Shown: one piece after another, positions 50,155 through 60,239 of the stretch | Layout of the letters: every line of letters starts with the position of its first letter | Position numbering within the stretch: the first letter of the stretch is position 1 | From: Protopterus annectens | Lineage: Eukaryota; Chordata; Ceratodontiformes; Protopteridae | Length of the DNA: 64,000 nt | NCBI RefSeq assembly: GCF_019279795.1 | Contig: NC_056749.1 | Span: forward strand, 574,153,173 to 574,217,172 | Direction: 5' to 3' | Notes under the pieces: model-generated | The model's database searches: none | What the model saw: only the letters and a program-made list of their open reading frames with translations | What the model was told of the DNA's origin: nothing | Program-made: the position numbers and the translations under genes

Positions 50155-50366
50155 CAGACAACTGTCATACATGTCTTTGAAGAAGCCATAGTTTTCGGTA
50201 TGAACAGGCTACTTGGCATAAGACAGCCACTGTCTGCAGTTTTCTCCTTGGAAGAAACTGGCAATTGGTTATGACCATTCTCATGACCTGTAGAATTGCT
50301 GTCTGCAGTTTTCTCCTCGGAAAAAATGGCAATTGGTTAGGACCATTCTCATGACCTGTAGAATTG
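50155..50366 (-). CDS. Transposase-like gene, exon 3 with internal tandem duplication
   Basis: Acceptor gtcttttag, donor gttagt. The first two thirds are a duplicated 69/68-base block (50299-50366 and 50230-50298) that would encode the repeated NSTGHENG-NQLP segment. The first block is one base short, next to a run of T. This shifts the frame; the later part (MASSKTCMTVVW) then continues in phase with exon 4. Confidence 0.55.
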
Positions 50367-50461
50367 CTAAAAGACAATAATGCACAAGTCACTCACTAAG
50401 TTCTCAGTATTGATTAATTATTAATCTTGATATGCTGATGCAGTATGTCACATGACATTAC

Positions 50462-50629
50462 CCACTGATGGCACACCCAATGCTTGTTGCTGAAAGTGTA
50501 GATGATGACAATGAAATGTTGTGGCCCCCATGTAAGGGTTGTTCTTTGGAAGTTTTTGGTGTAGAATGCTGCACCGGTGCATGCAAAGAAAACAATTCAG
50601 CTTGGTTGACAAGTGTATTTGTATAATAC
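50462..50629 (-). CDS. Transposase-like gene, exon 2
   Basis: Acceptor cctgttgcag and donor gtaatg. The single open frame reads YYTNTLVNQAELFSLHAPVQ and later ISLSSSTLSATSIGCAIS, a low-complexity linker. It ends with two bases of a codon completed by the first base of exon 3. Confidence 0.55.
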
Positions 50630-51099
50630 CTGCAACAGGAATAAAGTTATGCAGTTAAGTTGTGATTATGAGTGCATATCATCACCACTTTTAAATGTTT
50701 GTGAGACTTTGTTTCACTTAACATGTAAGCATTTTCAATACAGAAATACAGGACAGTGCATTGCTGAAGTAACACATGAACATTGGTAACGTGCAGTTAG
50801 TAGTCAATGCAAAGGAGACACAAGACATTATTGATTACTATCTATCAATATTATCATTCACCATTAACATATCAGAATGCCTTACAGAATATTTTAGAGT
50901 GTGTTGTACAAGAATATTAAGTGGGATAAGCCTTGCTGAATGATGACAGGATAGGGTTGCATTCAAAAATTCCAAGATTGACTCCATTTTAGAGCGGATA
51001 AGTAATCAGTATCAATTCAAAAGAAAATCAGTATCAAAATTAAATTCAAAACGACTGTATCATTACAAGTAGGCAATAGACCAAAGATTAAAAGTGAAC

Positions 51100-51337
51100 C
51101 TGTTAAAACTCGCATATCAAGCAGGATCTTAGCCACAGCCGAATGGGATGACAAATGAAGCGATTCCTTAACAGACATCCAGCAAACAAACTGTTCTGTA
51201 ATTGCAATGCGAGTTTGGGAACGCTTTGCATCACGGTCTTTCTTGAAACGTTTTCTTGCAGACTCAGTCAAAGCTGACCTTTTACCACGCTTCCTTGTAA
51301 CTGGTGTTGTAGCTGTGTGCACTGATATGACAGACAT
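51100..51337 (-). CDS. Transposase-like gene, exon 1 (basic N-terminus)
   Basis: Starts at ATG 51337 (MSVISVHTATTPVTRKRGKR) and continues through a strongly basic stretch (SARKRFKKDRDAKRSQTRIA) to VKESLHLSSHSAVAKILLDM. This arrangement of a Lys/Arg-rich start followed by LLD near the exon end is usual in the family as I know it. The 3' border is unresolved: candidate donors after 51110 and 51100 give phases that do not match the next exon, so the border is a guess. Confidence 0.55.
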
Positions 51338-51339
51338 GG

Positions 51340-52385
51340 GTGATCCTGTTCCACTGAAGACCCTAACTGATGTTTAAAATATCACAACAAATTGTTACTG
51401 CGTCAGGTTAAGTATGACACTCAAAGCACTATGACCTAAAGCAATGTATGAAACACCATGAAGGTGCAGCACTGTGACAGACAGGTGAAAGAAATACAGC
51501 TATTATTTGCAAACACATATTATTTTTAGTCAGTTATACTGCGTCCAGCAGCTGGACATGGCAGGAAATATATTCCCACACCACAATGAGAATGTATTAC
51601 AGTCCGCTTATGTGCAATTAAAGGTACTCTGGTATGTATGCAGCTATGATGGCCATAGTCAGCCTGTAGGTAGTAAGTAGTGTAGTACATATAATGACTT
51701 GAACTTGGGAATGGAGTAATTGTGAGCATCACAAAGACAACCGACCATTGTTTGATTAGGAAAGATTGACATACTCCCCCAGTGCCATGGCCTAATCTTC
51801 ATGCATAATGACCATATGGTTTCAATGGTGTATATCTTGTGCAGAGAGCTGGTAATGTGCCTGAGAAACTGATATGCATTGATGGATGGTCAGACATTCT
51901 ACAGGGTCAGACGTGATTCCTTAACAAAGTATGCAATGTGCCTTATTGCAGAGGCTCATAGTCGCAGTTTACACTAACCCGAGTTGCAGTGAAGTGCAGG
52001 GTGCATGAAGACACAATTACAGTAAAGAGAGGTGTAGAAGTTCAATTTCACCTCACCTATGTCACAGGTGGTTGGAGCAAATGGATGTATACAAGTATAC
52101 ATGAAGGTAGACATTATCCTAAAGTAGTGCTGTTTAGAATGGAACAATAGACAATAGTAATGCATGGTTGTAACGTTGAATAATTCTCGACTGTATTTTT
52201 TTTACAATCATGTATAATGTATGTAATTGAAACATTCGTGTCTTCTACAGAAAGAAGAGTAATATTGTGTTTTCAGTCATAATCACTCAGGGCCAGGAAA
52301 ATGAATTGAAGACTGGCTGTGAATTAGACTAAGTAACTCAGACAGAAAATCAACCTTACTGGATGCTTTCAACAGTGCAGTACTG
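51340..52385. other. Intergenic, nothing recognised
   Basis: Would contain the 5' flank of the minus-strand transposase-like gene. No clear promoter element or repeat recognised. Confidence 0.35.
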
Positions 52386-52390
52386 CTACT

Positions 52391-53440
52391 ACCTATGGAA
52401 TAATTATAACAGAGATAGTCATCCTGACAGAAACCTGGCTAAAACCTCACATTACCAGTGAGCAAATACTCCCTACAGGTTATGGCATACTAAGAGTAGA
52501 CCGGCTAAACAAGAAAGGAGGCAGTGTAGCTATAATATTTAAACAGCATCTAAACATCCAGATCTTAAAATCATCAGCTCCACAAATAAGCAATGAAGAA
52601 ATAATTTATACCAACCTCAAAATAAACCAAAACAAAACCATCAACATAATTGGATGCTACTTCCCACCTGGCCAAAACATCCCTCCACTAGAAAACCTCC
52701 TCAGCTGGTCTACCCACCATCTTCCCCAAGAAACTATCATTTTAGGTGATTTCAATATTGACTGGCAATCCTGTTCTGGCAACCATCCAACCCATCATGT
52801 AAACCTTCATGGCTTCACCCAACTAGTCCAGTCACTAACCAGGATAAATAAAAACTCCAGCAAGCACACTATCCTGGACTGGATACTAGTCAGTAAGAGC
52901 CCCCAGTCATATATAACAGGCTGCTTATCAGATAGCCTCAGTGATCACTCCCCAACATTCCTACTCAAAAAATACCTATACCAAGCCAAACCTGTCATCT
53001 ACCGTCAAATACGTAAAAAACTAAACTTTAACCCATTCACATTCATCTCATCCCTCAAAGAATGTAACTGGCAACCTCTAAAGTACCTCAGTCTTGATGA
53101 CGCAGTTGAATTTTTTAATACTACCTTCCTGAGCATCCTTAATTACCATGCCCCCATAAGACTTAACAGAATCAAAGCACAACCCTCCCCATGGCTACAG
53201 AAAACCACTAAGTCAGAAATGAAAAACAGGGATAAAGCCTGGGAGCACTGGCGCAAAACCAAAACCCCCTCAACTAGACAGAAATTCCTAGAACTACGCA
53301 ATAGAGTCAAAAAGATAATAAAACAGGACAAATTCCAATTCTACCAATCTGCTGTAGACTCCTCCCAACACAGCCCCAAACAATTCTGGTCCTCCATAAA
53401 CTCCATCCTCCACCCAGGTAGTCAGTACCCCTCTTCCTAA
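52391..53440 (+). CDS. L2-like LINE ORF2, endonuclease and linker (5'-truncated)
   Basis: An open frame without stops from the left edge of the element. The endonuclease motifs are IVILTETWLKPHITSEQILP, GGSVAIIFKQHL, IIGCYFPPGQ, IILGDFNIDW, ILDWILVSKSPQS and SDSLSDHSP. These provide the TETW, GDFN and SDHS catalytic landmarks of apurinic-type endonucleases, which nick target DNA. A linker follows (WEHWRKTKTPSTRQKFLELR, FWSSINSILHPGSQYPSS). A one-base shift near 53438 separates it from the RT frame. The start of the endonuclease is missing, so this is a truncated insertion, but a young one. Confidence 0.88.
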   Translation, partial: TYGIIITEIVILTETWLKPHITSEQILPTGYGILRVDRLNKKGGSVAIIFKQHLNIQILKSSAPQISNEEIIYTNLKINQNKTINIIGCYFPPGQNIPPLENLLSWSTHHLPQETIILGDFNIDWQSCSGNHPTHHVNLHGFTQLVQSLTRINKNSSKHTILDWILVSKSPQSYITGCLSDSLSDHSPTFLLKKYLYQAKPVIYRQIRKKLNFNPFTFISSLKECNWQPLKYLSLDDAVEFFNTTFLSILNYHAPIRLNRIKAQPSPWLQKTTKSEMKNRDKAWEHWRKTKTPSTRQKFLELRNRVKKIIKQDKFQFYQSAVDSSQHSPKQFWSSINSILHPGSQYPSS

Positions 53441-54554
53441 CATCCCTCACTCCTCAGAAAATATTGCTACCTCAATCAACACACACTTCACACAAACCAT
53501 ACTATCACTAGCTAAACAACACAAACCCCCTCCCCTCCAACCCACACCTTCAAATAGTAATCTCCCCACTGCCTTCTCTTTTTCTACTGTACCTACCTCC
53601 AACATAAAAAAAATGTTAACTAAACTTAAGCCCACAAGATTAGCAGCAGACAACCTCCCAAGTGAATACCTACAAATCGCAGCTGATGCTCTGGCCTACC
53701 CAGTATCCATCTTGATTAACCGATCTCTGTCAGAAAGTTACGTTCCCACACTGTGGAAAGTATCTCATATAATTCCCCTCCACAAAGGTGGACCCTCCAC
53801 AGAACTAACCAATTACCACCCCATAGCTATTCTCTGTCCACTCTCCAAAATACTAGAGAGATACATACACTCTCAGGTGTCAGATTACCTCCTTACTAAC
53901 AACCTCCTTTCCAATACTCAGCATGGTTTCCGACCAAACCATAGTGCCACCACTGCCTTATTCTCCTTTACTAACACTATCCTTCAGCATAAAAACAATG
54001 GCTATCTCTCCTCTGCTACTTTCCTAGACCTATCTAAAACATTTGACATGGTCCCACACAAACAACTTATCTCTGTCCTCAATAACCTATCCTTCTCACA
54101 GTCAATCACCAACTGGTTTCAGAGTTACCTTTCTGACTGCCAAGAATCCGTTGTATGGCAGAATGACATATCTCCCCAACTACCTGTCTCCATAGGGGTT
54201 CCCCAAGGATCCATCCTTGGACCCCTACTCTTCTCTGTTTTCACCAATAATCTAGCCTCTGCCACCAAACATGGCACACTCATACAATACGCAGATGACT
54301 CAACCATCATCTGCTCAGCCCAGTCCCTACCCAAACTGCAAAAAGTCACAGAGGAAGACTTTTCCTCTGTTGAAACTTGGTTATCTAATGCCCAATTAAT
54401 ACTCAACCCAAACAAAACTAAAGTAATCATCTTCCAACCCACCAAACATACTCCAAAGAACTCTCACTTTAATATCACAGCAAAAGACAACACCGCTATA
54501 TACCCAACTGAACACACCAAATTGCTGAGTGGAAATAGACAAACTAAAATTTGA
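53441..54554 (+). CDS. L2-like LINE ORF2, reverse transcriptase
   Basis: An open frame with all RT landmarks: KVSHIIPLHKGGPSTELTNY, RPNHSATTAL, FLDLSKTFDMVPHKQLISVL (motif A aspartate present), GVPQGSILGPLLFSVFTNNL (motif B), YADDSTIICSAQ (motif C) and LILNPNKTKVIIF. It copies element RNA at the nicked target. The motifs place it in the L2/CR1 group, nearest L2-type by eye. A second one-base shift near 54520 follows. It has the best-preserved catalytic core in the window. Confidence 0.9.
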
Positions 54555-54822
54555 CATTGACATATCCATGACCATAAAAAAAGAAGTCCACAAAAAACTA
54601 GGAGTGCTATACAGAAATAAGCAACTTTTCACCAAAGCAGCAACGATTTCAATAGCAAATTCCCATGTTATCTCTACCCTACTTTATGCCTCTCCAATAT
54701 ATACCAACCTAAGGCAATGCGATCTACACAAGATAGAGACCTGCTACAACAAAATCAGACACAACAATTACATATATGGCATTGAAGAAGTAAGCCATCT
54801 GTGTTCCGCTTCTAGTAACTGA
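54523..54822 (+). CDS. L2-like LINE ORF2, thumb region (truncated)
   Basis: Continues after the frame shift: EIDKLKFDIDISMTIKKEVH, KKLGVLYRNKQLFTKAATIS, NSHVISTLLYASPIYTNLRQ. It breaks off at about 54780 without the rest of the C-terminus or the 3' UTR found on the other L2 fragments. The 3' end was therefore lost after insertion or replaced. Confidence 0.8.
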
Positions 54823-55401
54823 CGAAAAGCCGAAAGACACAACAATTACATGGCTACGGTGGTCAGAACAAGACTGTCTAAGGCAAGAAAGCACGATTGT
54901 TTTTTTAATATTGCCACACAAGTAAATGTCATTAGTTTTTGTGGTTCGATTGCCTTTGCCCCTTCTGTTTAGCTAAAAACAAATTAACACATAAACAACA
55001 GAGAAAATTGAATAAAAATAAAATAATTCACCAGCGAAAATATGATGTACCTACGCTATGAAGATTACAAGATGCCACAAGGTAAATGCAGGAAAGCGGT
55101 AAATCAAACAGCTGCGACCTGGGAACACAAAGTTTAAGCAGAGTTGAGATTAGAATGCAAAACACCATTGCAACCACTAGATATACAGGATGTCTCCAGC
55201 TATCTGATACCATGGGTGGGATTTGGGATGTTTTATTTACAGGCAAGTAAGCAGAGTTATTTAGAACACATTCCACATCCATTTGTTTAAAATTTCCCAT
55301 ACGAGTTATATATTCTTCTGTCCTGTAGTTCTTTGGAGCTGTAGCACTTGTTTAGCCTTCCAAATGTTGTTTTTGGATCACAAGATATGAAAAGAGTTGT
55401 C
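54823..55401. other. Nothing firmly recognised
   Basis: Lies between the truncated L2 and the stop of the L1-type ORF1. A 90-aa minus-strand frame (55028-55300) has a hydrophobic segment (VYLVVAMVFCILISTLLKL) but no family I recognise. An L1 ORF2 would be expected here on the minus strand, and none is seen. Confidence 0.35.
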
Positions 55402-56274
55402 TCAGGCAGGATTTACTTTGAAGAGATGCAGAAAGTTGGATTTTTCCTGGTCAGGTGTTTCCAAGGATATTTTTTCTTCTTTGTAATAAAATGTTAAAGT
55501 TGCAGGATATCTCATTTGGAAACTAATCTTATTTTCAATGAGGTAATTGCAGTATTTGCTGAGTTTCTGTTGATTTTGTTTAATTTGTAAAGGAAGATCT
55601 TGAGTAATCATAATTTTATGCGCTCTCCATGTAACATTCTTTTTAATCTTATAAGCTGACAGTATCTGTTGAACATGTGCTGAATTAAGCAGTCTGATAT
55701 AGATTTGTCTAGGAAGATCACTTGTTTGTGTATGCTTTATAGCTCTGTGAGCTCTTTCGATCACTGTCTCATCCAGGAGATTTTTATTAGCCAGAAGAGA
55801 GCTTAGTATTTCTTTTATTATTGGAATAAGTTGTGGATTATCAAAGCTCTCTGGAATATCTCTTATGATAAAATTATTTCTCTGGCTTCTAGCTTCCAAG
55901 TCTAATTTTTTTTGCTGTAATTCTTTAATTATGGTGTCATTGGTTTGTGCTTTTTGTTGCAGTTCATTTATTTTTAGCTCATTGTCAATAATTTTAGCTT
56001 CATTTTGTTCAAGCCTAAGCACAATTTGGTCCAGAGTAGAGCCAAATGTAGTTAGCTTATGAGAGAAACCCTGCACTTCTGTTTGTAAAGCAGTTTTCAG
56101 ATTCTCCAGTGTTAAAGGTTGTTCCTGTTTTAATCTTTGAGACATTTTATCAGCTTCTTGTTGTTGCTTGTTAATTTTTTGCCTTTTAGAAGTGGTTTCT
56201 TTCTCAGGAGTAGTAATTGCAGACAGTTTGGTTTTTGTGATTACAGTTTCCATCCAATCTGGCTGATTCTCCAT
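55402..56274 (-). CDS. L1-type ORF1 protein, complete, without ORF2
   Basis: 290 residues from ATG 56274 to the stop. A basic, polar N-terminus (residues 1-50) is followed by a coiled coil at about residues 75-135 (LEQNEAKIIDNELKINELQQ and onward, with Leu/Ile heptads). An RRM-like domain starts LEARSQRNNFIIRDIPESFD, and a C-terminal domain holds ETVIERAHRAIKH and RYPATLTFYYKEEKIS. L1 ORF1 trimerises through the coiled coil and coats element RNA. The length is usual for fish and amphibian L1-group ORF1. There are no disruptions, yet no ORF2 follows on the same strand. Confidence 0.9.
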   Translation of the reverse strand: MENQPDWMETVITKTKLSAITTPEKETTSKRQKINKQQQEADKMSQRLKQEQPLTLENLKTALQTEVQGFSHKLTTFGSTLDQIVLRLEQNEAKIIDNELKINELQQKAQTNDTIIKELQQKKLDLEARSQRNNFIIRDIPESFDNPQLIPIIKEILSSLLANKNLLDETVIERAHRAIKHTQTSDLPRQIYIRLLNSAHVQQILSAYKIKKNVTWRAHKIMITQDLPLQIKQNQQKLSKYCNYLIENKISFQMRYPATLTFYYKEEKISLETPDQEKSNFLHLFKVNPA

Positions 56275-57589
56275 TAATCTTGTATAGTTAGAGTCCTAGT
56301 AGTAGTACAGAATTTTAAATAAGTCTTGTTATGAAAGTTGTTTTTCTTGATACTGTCCTCTTATTAGGCCTGTTAGTCTTGAAGAATACACACCATGTGG
56401 TTCAGGGCTCTGTTTTCAACAAGTAATTATTTTTCCTTCAGAATGAGAGAATCTTTGAAAAATAAAGATGAAACAAGTAAGTACTCGTATTTCTGCTTTA
56501 ATCCATTGATGTTTGATATACTTTTCCTAAGCGATGCACTTGTTTGAAGTCAGATTATAGTATAGGAATGCAGGAGTTGCACTGTCAGTGTGCTTAAAGG
56601 CTATCCACCATTTTGGAATGTCCTGCTCACAGACATTCTCAAGCTTGTACGTAAGTAAACTTCAGTATTTTGAAGATTTATGATATGTTGAATTGCTGTA
56701 TGTTGCCATATGCAATGTTGACAGTAACTTTGAGGACACGTCGGCTGAAAAAATGTACAGTGAGTTTTTGGTTTATTATACTTTAGTTTGTCACAAATAC
56801 TGTTTTAGTTTCTGATAATCAAAACAACAATTAAAAACTGGCAATGTCCCTGTTGACATGCAACTACACCTTTATTAGACATTTAGAAATACAATAGCAG
56901 AAGCAAGTTGAAAACAGGGTTATAGTCAACTTTGTTGTAGCCATTTTGGTAAGCCAGTTACAGTAGTAGAGAATAGTAACTAGATGACAATACTTTGTAC
57001 TTCCCTACAGTAACTCTGCTGTAGTGCTTCCCTAGAGTTCACATTCCATTTCTTGCATTCGTTCAGAACTTTGACCCAAGTACACGTACTTTATTTTCAT
57101 AATTCTTATCTTTTTCACTGTAGAATCTGACAGCAGTGTACATCAAATGTGAAGTCATGCATAAGTTGCACACTCCTTGCTTTATTCCTACATAGCCACC
57201 CACTAAAGCTGCAATTTTCATGCTTTGCACTATGCAAACTAATCAATTATATCACCATAGTCTATCTGGCGAGATATTTGATATTTCATTATTAATTGAA
57301 ATCATGGCTAAACCCATAAGTTGTCTTGTAGCATAGTACTTAAATATGTTTTTATTAGTTTTAGTCTGGAGAAGCTTCTCTCTCCAGACGCAACTGTCAC
57401 TGGCAGTGTCAACAGAAAGGGTATAGCTACCACTACCTATGGGAATATCTCCACTAACCCTTTTTCATTAAATTAAGACCGTCCAGCACTGATAATTCCT
57501 TTGGAATAATGTGACAAAGGATTTTTATTTCTTCAAATAGCTCTACTGCATCAATATTAGCACAGTCATTATGGGTTACAAGTTTATTT
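56275..57589. other. Possible L1 5' UTR, otherwise nothing recognised
   Basis: The part next to 56274 may be the 5' UTR of the L1-type element. I see no promoter motif, tandem monomers or element ends. Farther left, toward 57589, no match was found. Confidence 0.35.
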
Positions 57590-57774
57590 TATTTTTATTT
57601 TATTTATTTTATTTTACATTTGTTGACCGGGATAGTCCAACTGGATTAATGTCCATTTTCAGTGGAGGCCTGGGGAGAAAAGCTCCAAGGTAGACAGGTA
57701 AGTAATAACAAAGAAGGCATCCTACAGATAAGATATTTACAAACAACATAAGCAGACATGAACAGACAATATCA
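57590..57774 (-). mobile_element. L2-type LINE 3' tail cutting the hAT copy
   Basis: Carries ttgaccgggatagtccaact, gaggcctggggagaaaagct and a (TTTTA)n tail at 57588-57615. It abuts the hAT coding remnant where the transposase should continue (after KILHLCKDLQKLGNI), so it inserted into or replaced the hAT 3' part. Confidence 0.75.
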
Positions 57775-59780
57775 CAAGTTCGACACCCTTGTGTCGAAGT
57801 GGAGATATTCCCAAGTTTCTGCAAATCTTTGCAGAGGTGAAGTATTTTCTCATCAGTAACTGCTGTTAGTTCTTGTATGTTGTAGAGGAAGCCAAATGCA
57901 GCACCGAGCTGTGAGTTGAGTAAACCTGTCCACTGATGATAGTGCAACATCAACAAGGGTGTTGAAAAAGTTAACTTTAAAATTCAGTTCAGGATTAATT
58001 AGACAATCATTATTTGCTCCATATTTGAAAAGCCTCCTTTTTCCTCTGAGTCTCAACACATTCACATCAGGAAACTTCAGTTCTACATCCAGTTCTTCAG
58101 CTAGCTCAATAGCAGTCACTTTTGCCTTTTCATACCCAGTGGCCCTGTATTTGGTTAAAAACCTTTTCAGTTTATCAAGCAGAATCACTGCCTGATCAGT
58201 CTGCATAGAAGAGCTTTGCAAAAGCTTACTAACTTGCCCAGCATTTTCTAGTATATCATACCAGACCAGCAGTGATATTAGAAATGTCACACTTTTCATA
58301 GTATTACTCAGTGGTGCTTCTTCAGAATATGCCTTTGGATCCTTGCCTTTTGTCATTTCTGCCAGCAAAGCTTAGGCATCATAAACTGCATCCACTTGAT
58401 ATTGCACTGCCTTCACACTTTCTACCTATACCACCACCTAGTCTCACACAACGGCTTTATTGTTAAAGCTGGTGCATGATCACAAAATATTTAGTACTTC
58501 TGAGCAGGTGAGGCAAATAGAGTGTACATTCATTGAAGATTACCAAAAAAAGAAACTGCATCTATTTAAGATTTTGCAGCATCACCCATTATGATATTGA
58601 GATTTTGACAGCCACACGGTACAAAAAATGCACGTGAATTTAAAGACAAGACTCTTGCCTGAACACCATAATATTTTCCCCTCATATTAGAACCATTGTC
58701 ATACCCCTGGCCTCTGCAGTTTTCTAGTAGAATTCCCAAAGTTCAAAGTTCATTTAAGATAACATCAGTCAGAAAGTCACAAGTAGTCTTGACCTGGAGG
58801 AAGCACAAGTAGTACTCCTTTACTTCCACATTTTCATTGCATTCAGCAATACAGTCAGTGACATTTGTTCTTGAGTGCAGCCCGGTACAATCCAGTATAA
58901 TGGAGTAGTGCTTGGGCATCTCTTATCTTTTGTAAAATACTCCCTGAGACGCATAGACATTAACATTATCTACTCATTCTGAATGGTTTTCCCAAATAGT
59001 AGTCATGGATATTAGCATTACTGATACAATGACAGTGTTTCTGTATTACTAGATCAAACTTGGCCAACAGCCGCACTAACCCAAGGAAATTAGCATTACT
59101 GCTTGTTAAAAAGATGAAATTCACTATCCCTAAATGCAAAGTTATGTTGCAACAAGCAGTGACAGATTGCAAGCAGTTTTTCTAGAACATTTCTCCAGTA
59201 TTTTTGTCAGACTTTACCATGTTCTCACAGTGGTGATCGATGGCAGAGCTATTCTTAAGCCTCAAGTGCATGTCACTCCACTGCACATCAGCTTCTTTAT
59301 ATTTCACTGACTGTTCATGTTCTATCAGCGTTTGTCCTATATTGTCCAGCAACATATTCCTGAACTAGACAGGGCAACTCCATGTGTACTGATGAACAGT
59401 TTGCAAAAAAACAGAATACTAAGTTATTACTTTTGAATACAGCAACCAGGACCTCCTGACTTTCTCACCAGTTGTAAGCCTTTTATTATAAAACATGGGA
59501 TTGAATCTTCTATGCTGATCATCATAGGGGAAACTCTTATTATTTGAACAGGCCCTGCAGCAATTAACAGTGAACTTTGTCATCCATGGGAGATGGGTAT
59601 TTAGCAGGGTCACTATCCATTTTTAGATCTACTTCCTTATGTGTTACTGGATCTGCTTCCTTATCATATTCTTCCTTATTACACAGTGTCATCTACTTGG
59701 TCAGATACCTGACTTGCTCCTAGCTCTGAACACACAGGAATACCAAAGCCAAAGGATGCCCCAGATGGCTTTGTTTTACT
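57775..59780 (-). pseudogene. hAT transposase remnant (DUF4371 / ZMYM1-like type)
   Basis: Pieces in the right order on the minus strand. The N-terminal zinc-finger region holds DPAKYPSPMDD near 59600, RRFNPMFYNKRL and EKVRRSWLLYSK. The DDE core pieces are ILDCTGLHSRTNVTDCIAEC near 58880, CRGQGYDNGSNMRGKYYGVQ near 58690 and FFVPCGCQNLNIIMGDAAKS near 58600. The helical domain holds TFLISLLVWYDILENAGQVS, DQAVILLDKLKRFLTKYRAT and ELNFKVNFFNTLVDVALSSV. hAT transposases cut and paste DNA with an 8-bp target duplication. Stops and shifts are frequent. The C-terminal dimerisation region is missing because an L2 tail begins at 57774. Confidence 0.88.
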
Positions 59781-60239
59781 CTCTGAACCCCCCGGATGCA
59801 CAGTAGCAAGCGCTGCCCAAGCCACACCCAACATCCAGTACCAGGTGATGTTTTACTAAATTCATGAATAAACATTTGATGTTTTACTCCTTTACATGAA
59901 TATTCATCCAGGCTTATCAGCATGTGAAAAGCAGATATGGCTGACTTGTTAAATTACTAAAGAGACACAGGGCAAATAAACGATTTTAAAAGTATTTCAA
60001 AAAGAAATACAAAGGGAAACCTCTGTATGCATGCCTATATTGCACCATCCAATTATCTGCTAAACTGAAACATAGCCCTCTGTTTCTTATTTCTAGAGCT
60101 GAGACAGACTCAGACTCCCCCCTTATAAAAAATTAGGAATAAAGCTTTCAAATCAGACAAGTTTTTTATAAAATTGTTAATGATGGTTTTTAAAGAATAT
60201 AACCTAACAGGACTTTAATTTACATGAAGTTTCTGTAGT
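59781..60239. other. Nothing recognised
   Basis: Between the hAT N-terminus and an L2 3' end. It may include the hAT 5' part, but I could not identify an inverted terminal repeat. Confidence 0.35.

Larger units (their letters stand above)
43048..51337 (-). pseudogene. Multi-exon transposase-like gene with P2X7-type ballast exons (frame-disrupted)
   Basis: On the minus strand I can place about 14 exons with GT/AG borders; they are listed separately. The order is: basic N-terminal region, Ser/Thr-rich linker exons, a Cys/Trp-rich region, a transposase-like core, further conserved exons, then the ballast exons. I recognise the protein type as the large family of metazoan proteins annotated uncharacterized or P2X purinoceptor 7-like. 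Its link to Kolobok-type DDE transposases is my inference from the spacing of acidic motifs, not proven. Splice phases agree for 50629-46845 once three one-base length differences are allowed for, and again for 44485-43048. Disruptions: those three shifts, a TGA at 48070-48072, and a TGA at 46845-46847 that may be a real stop. If so, the ballast exons could be a separate gene. Confidence 0.7.

Noticed and set aside
54125-54635. Minus-strand open frames opposite the L2 RT
   Set aside because: They are antisense shadows of the well-supported plus-strand reverse transcriptase.
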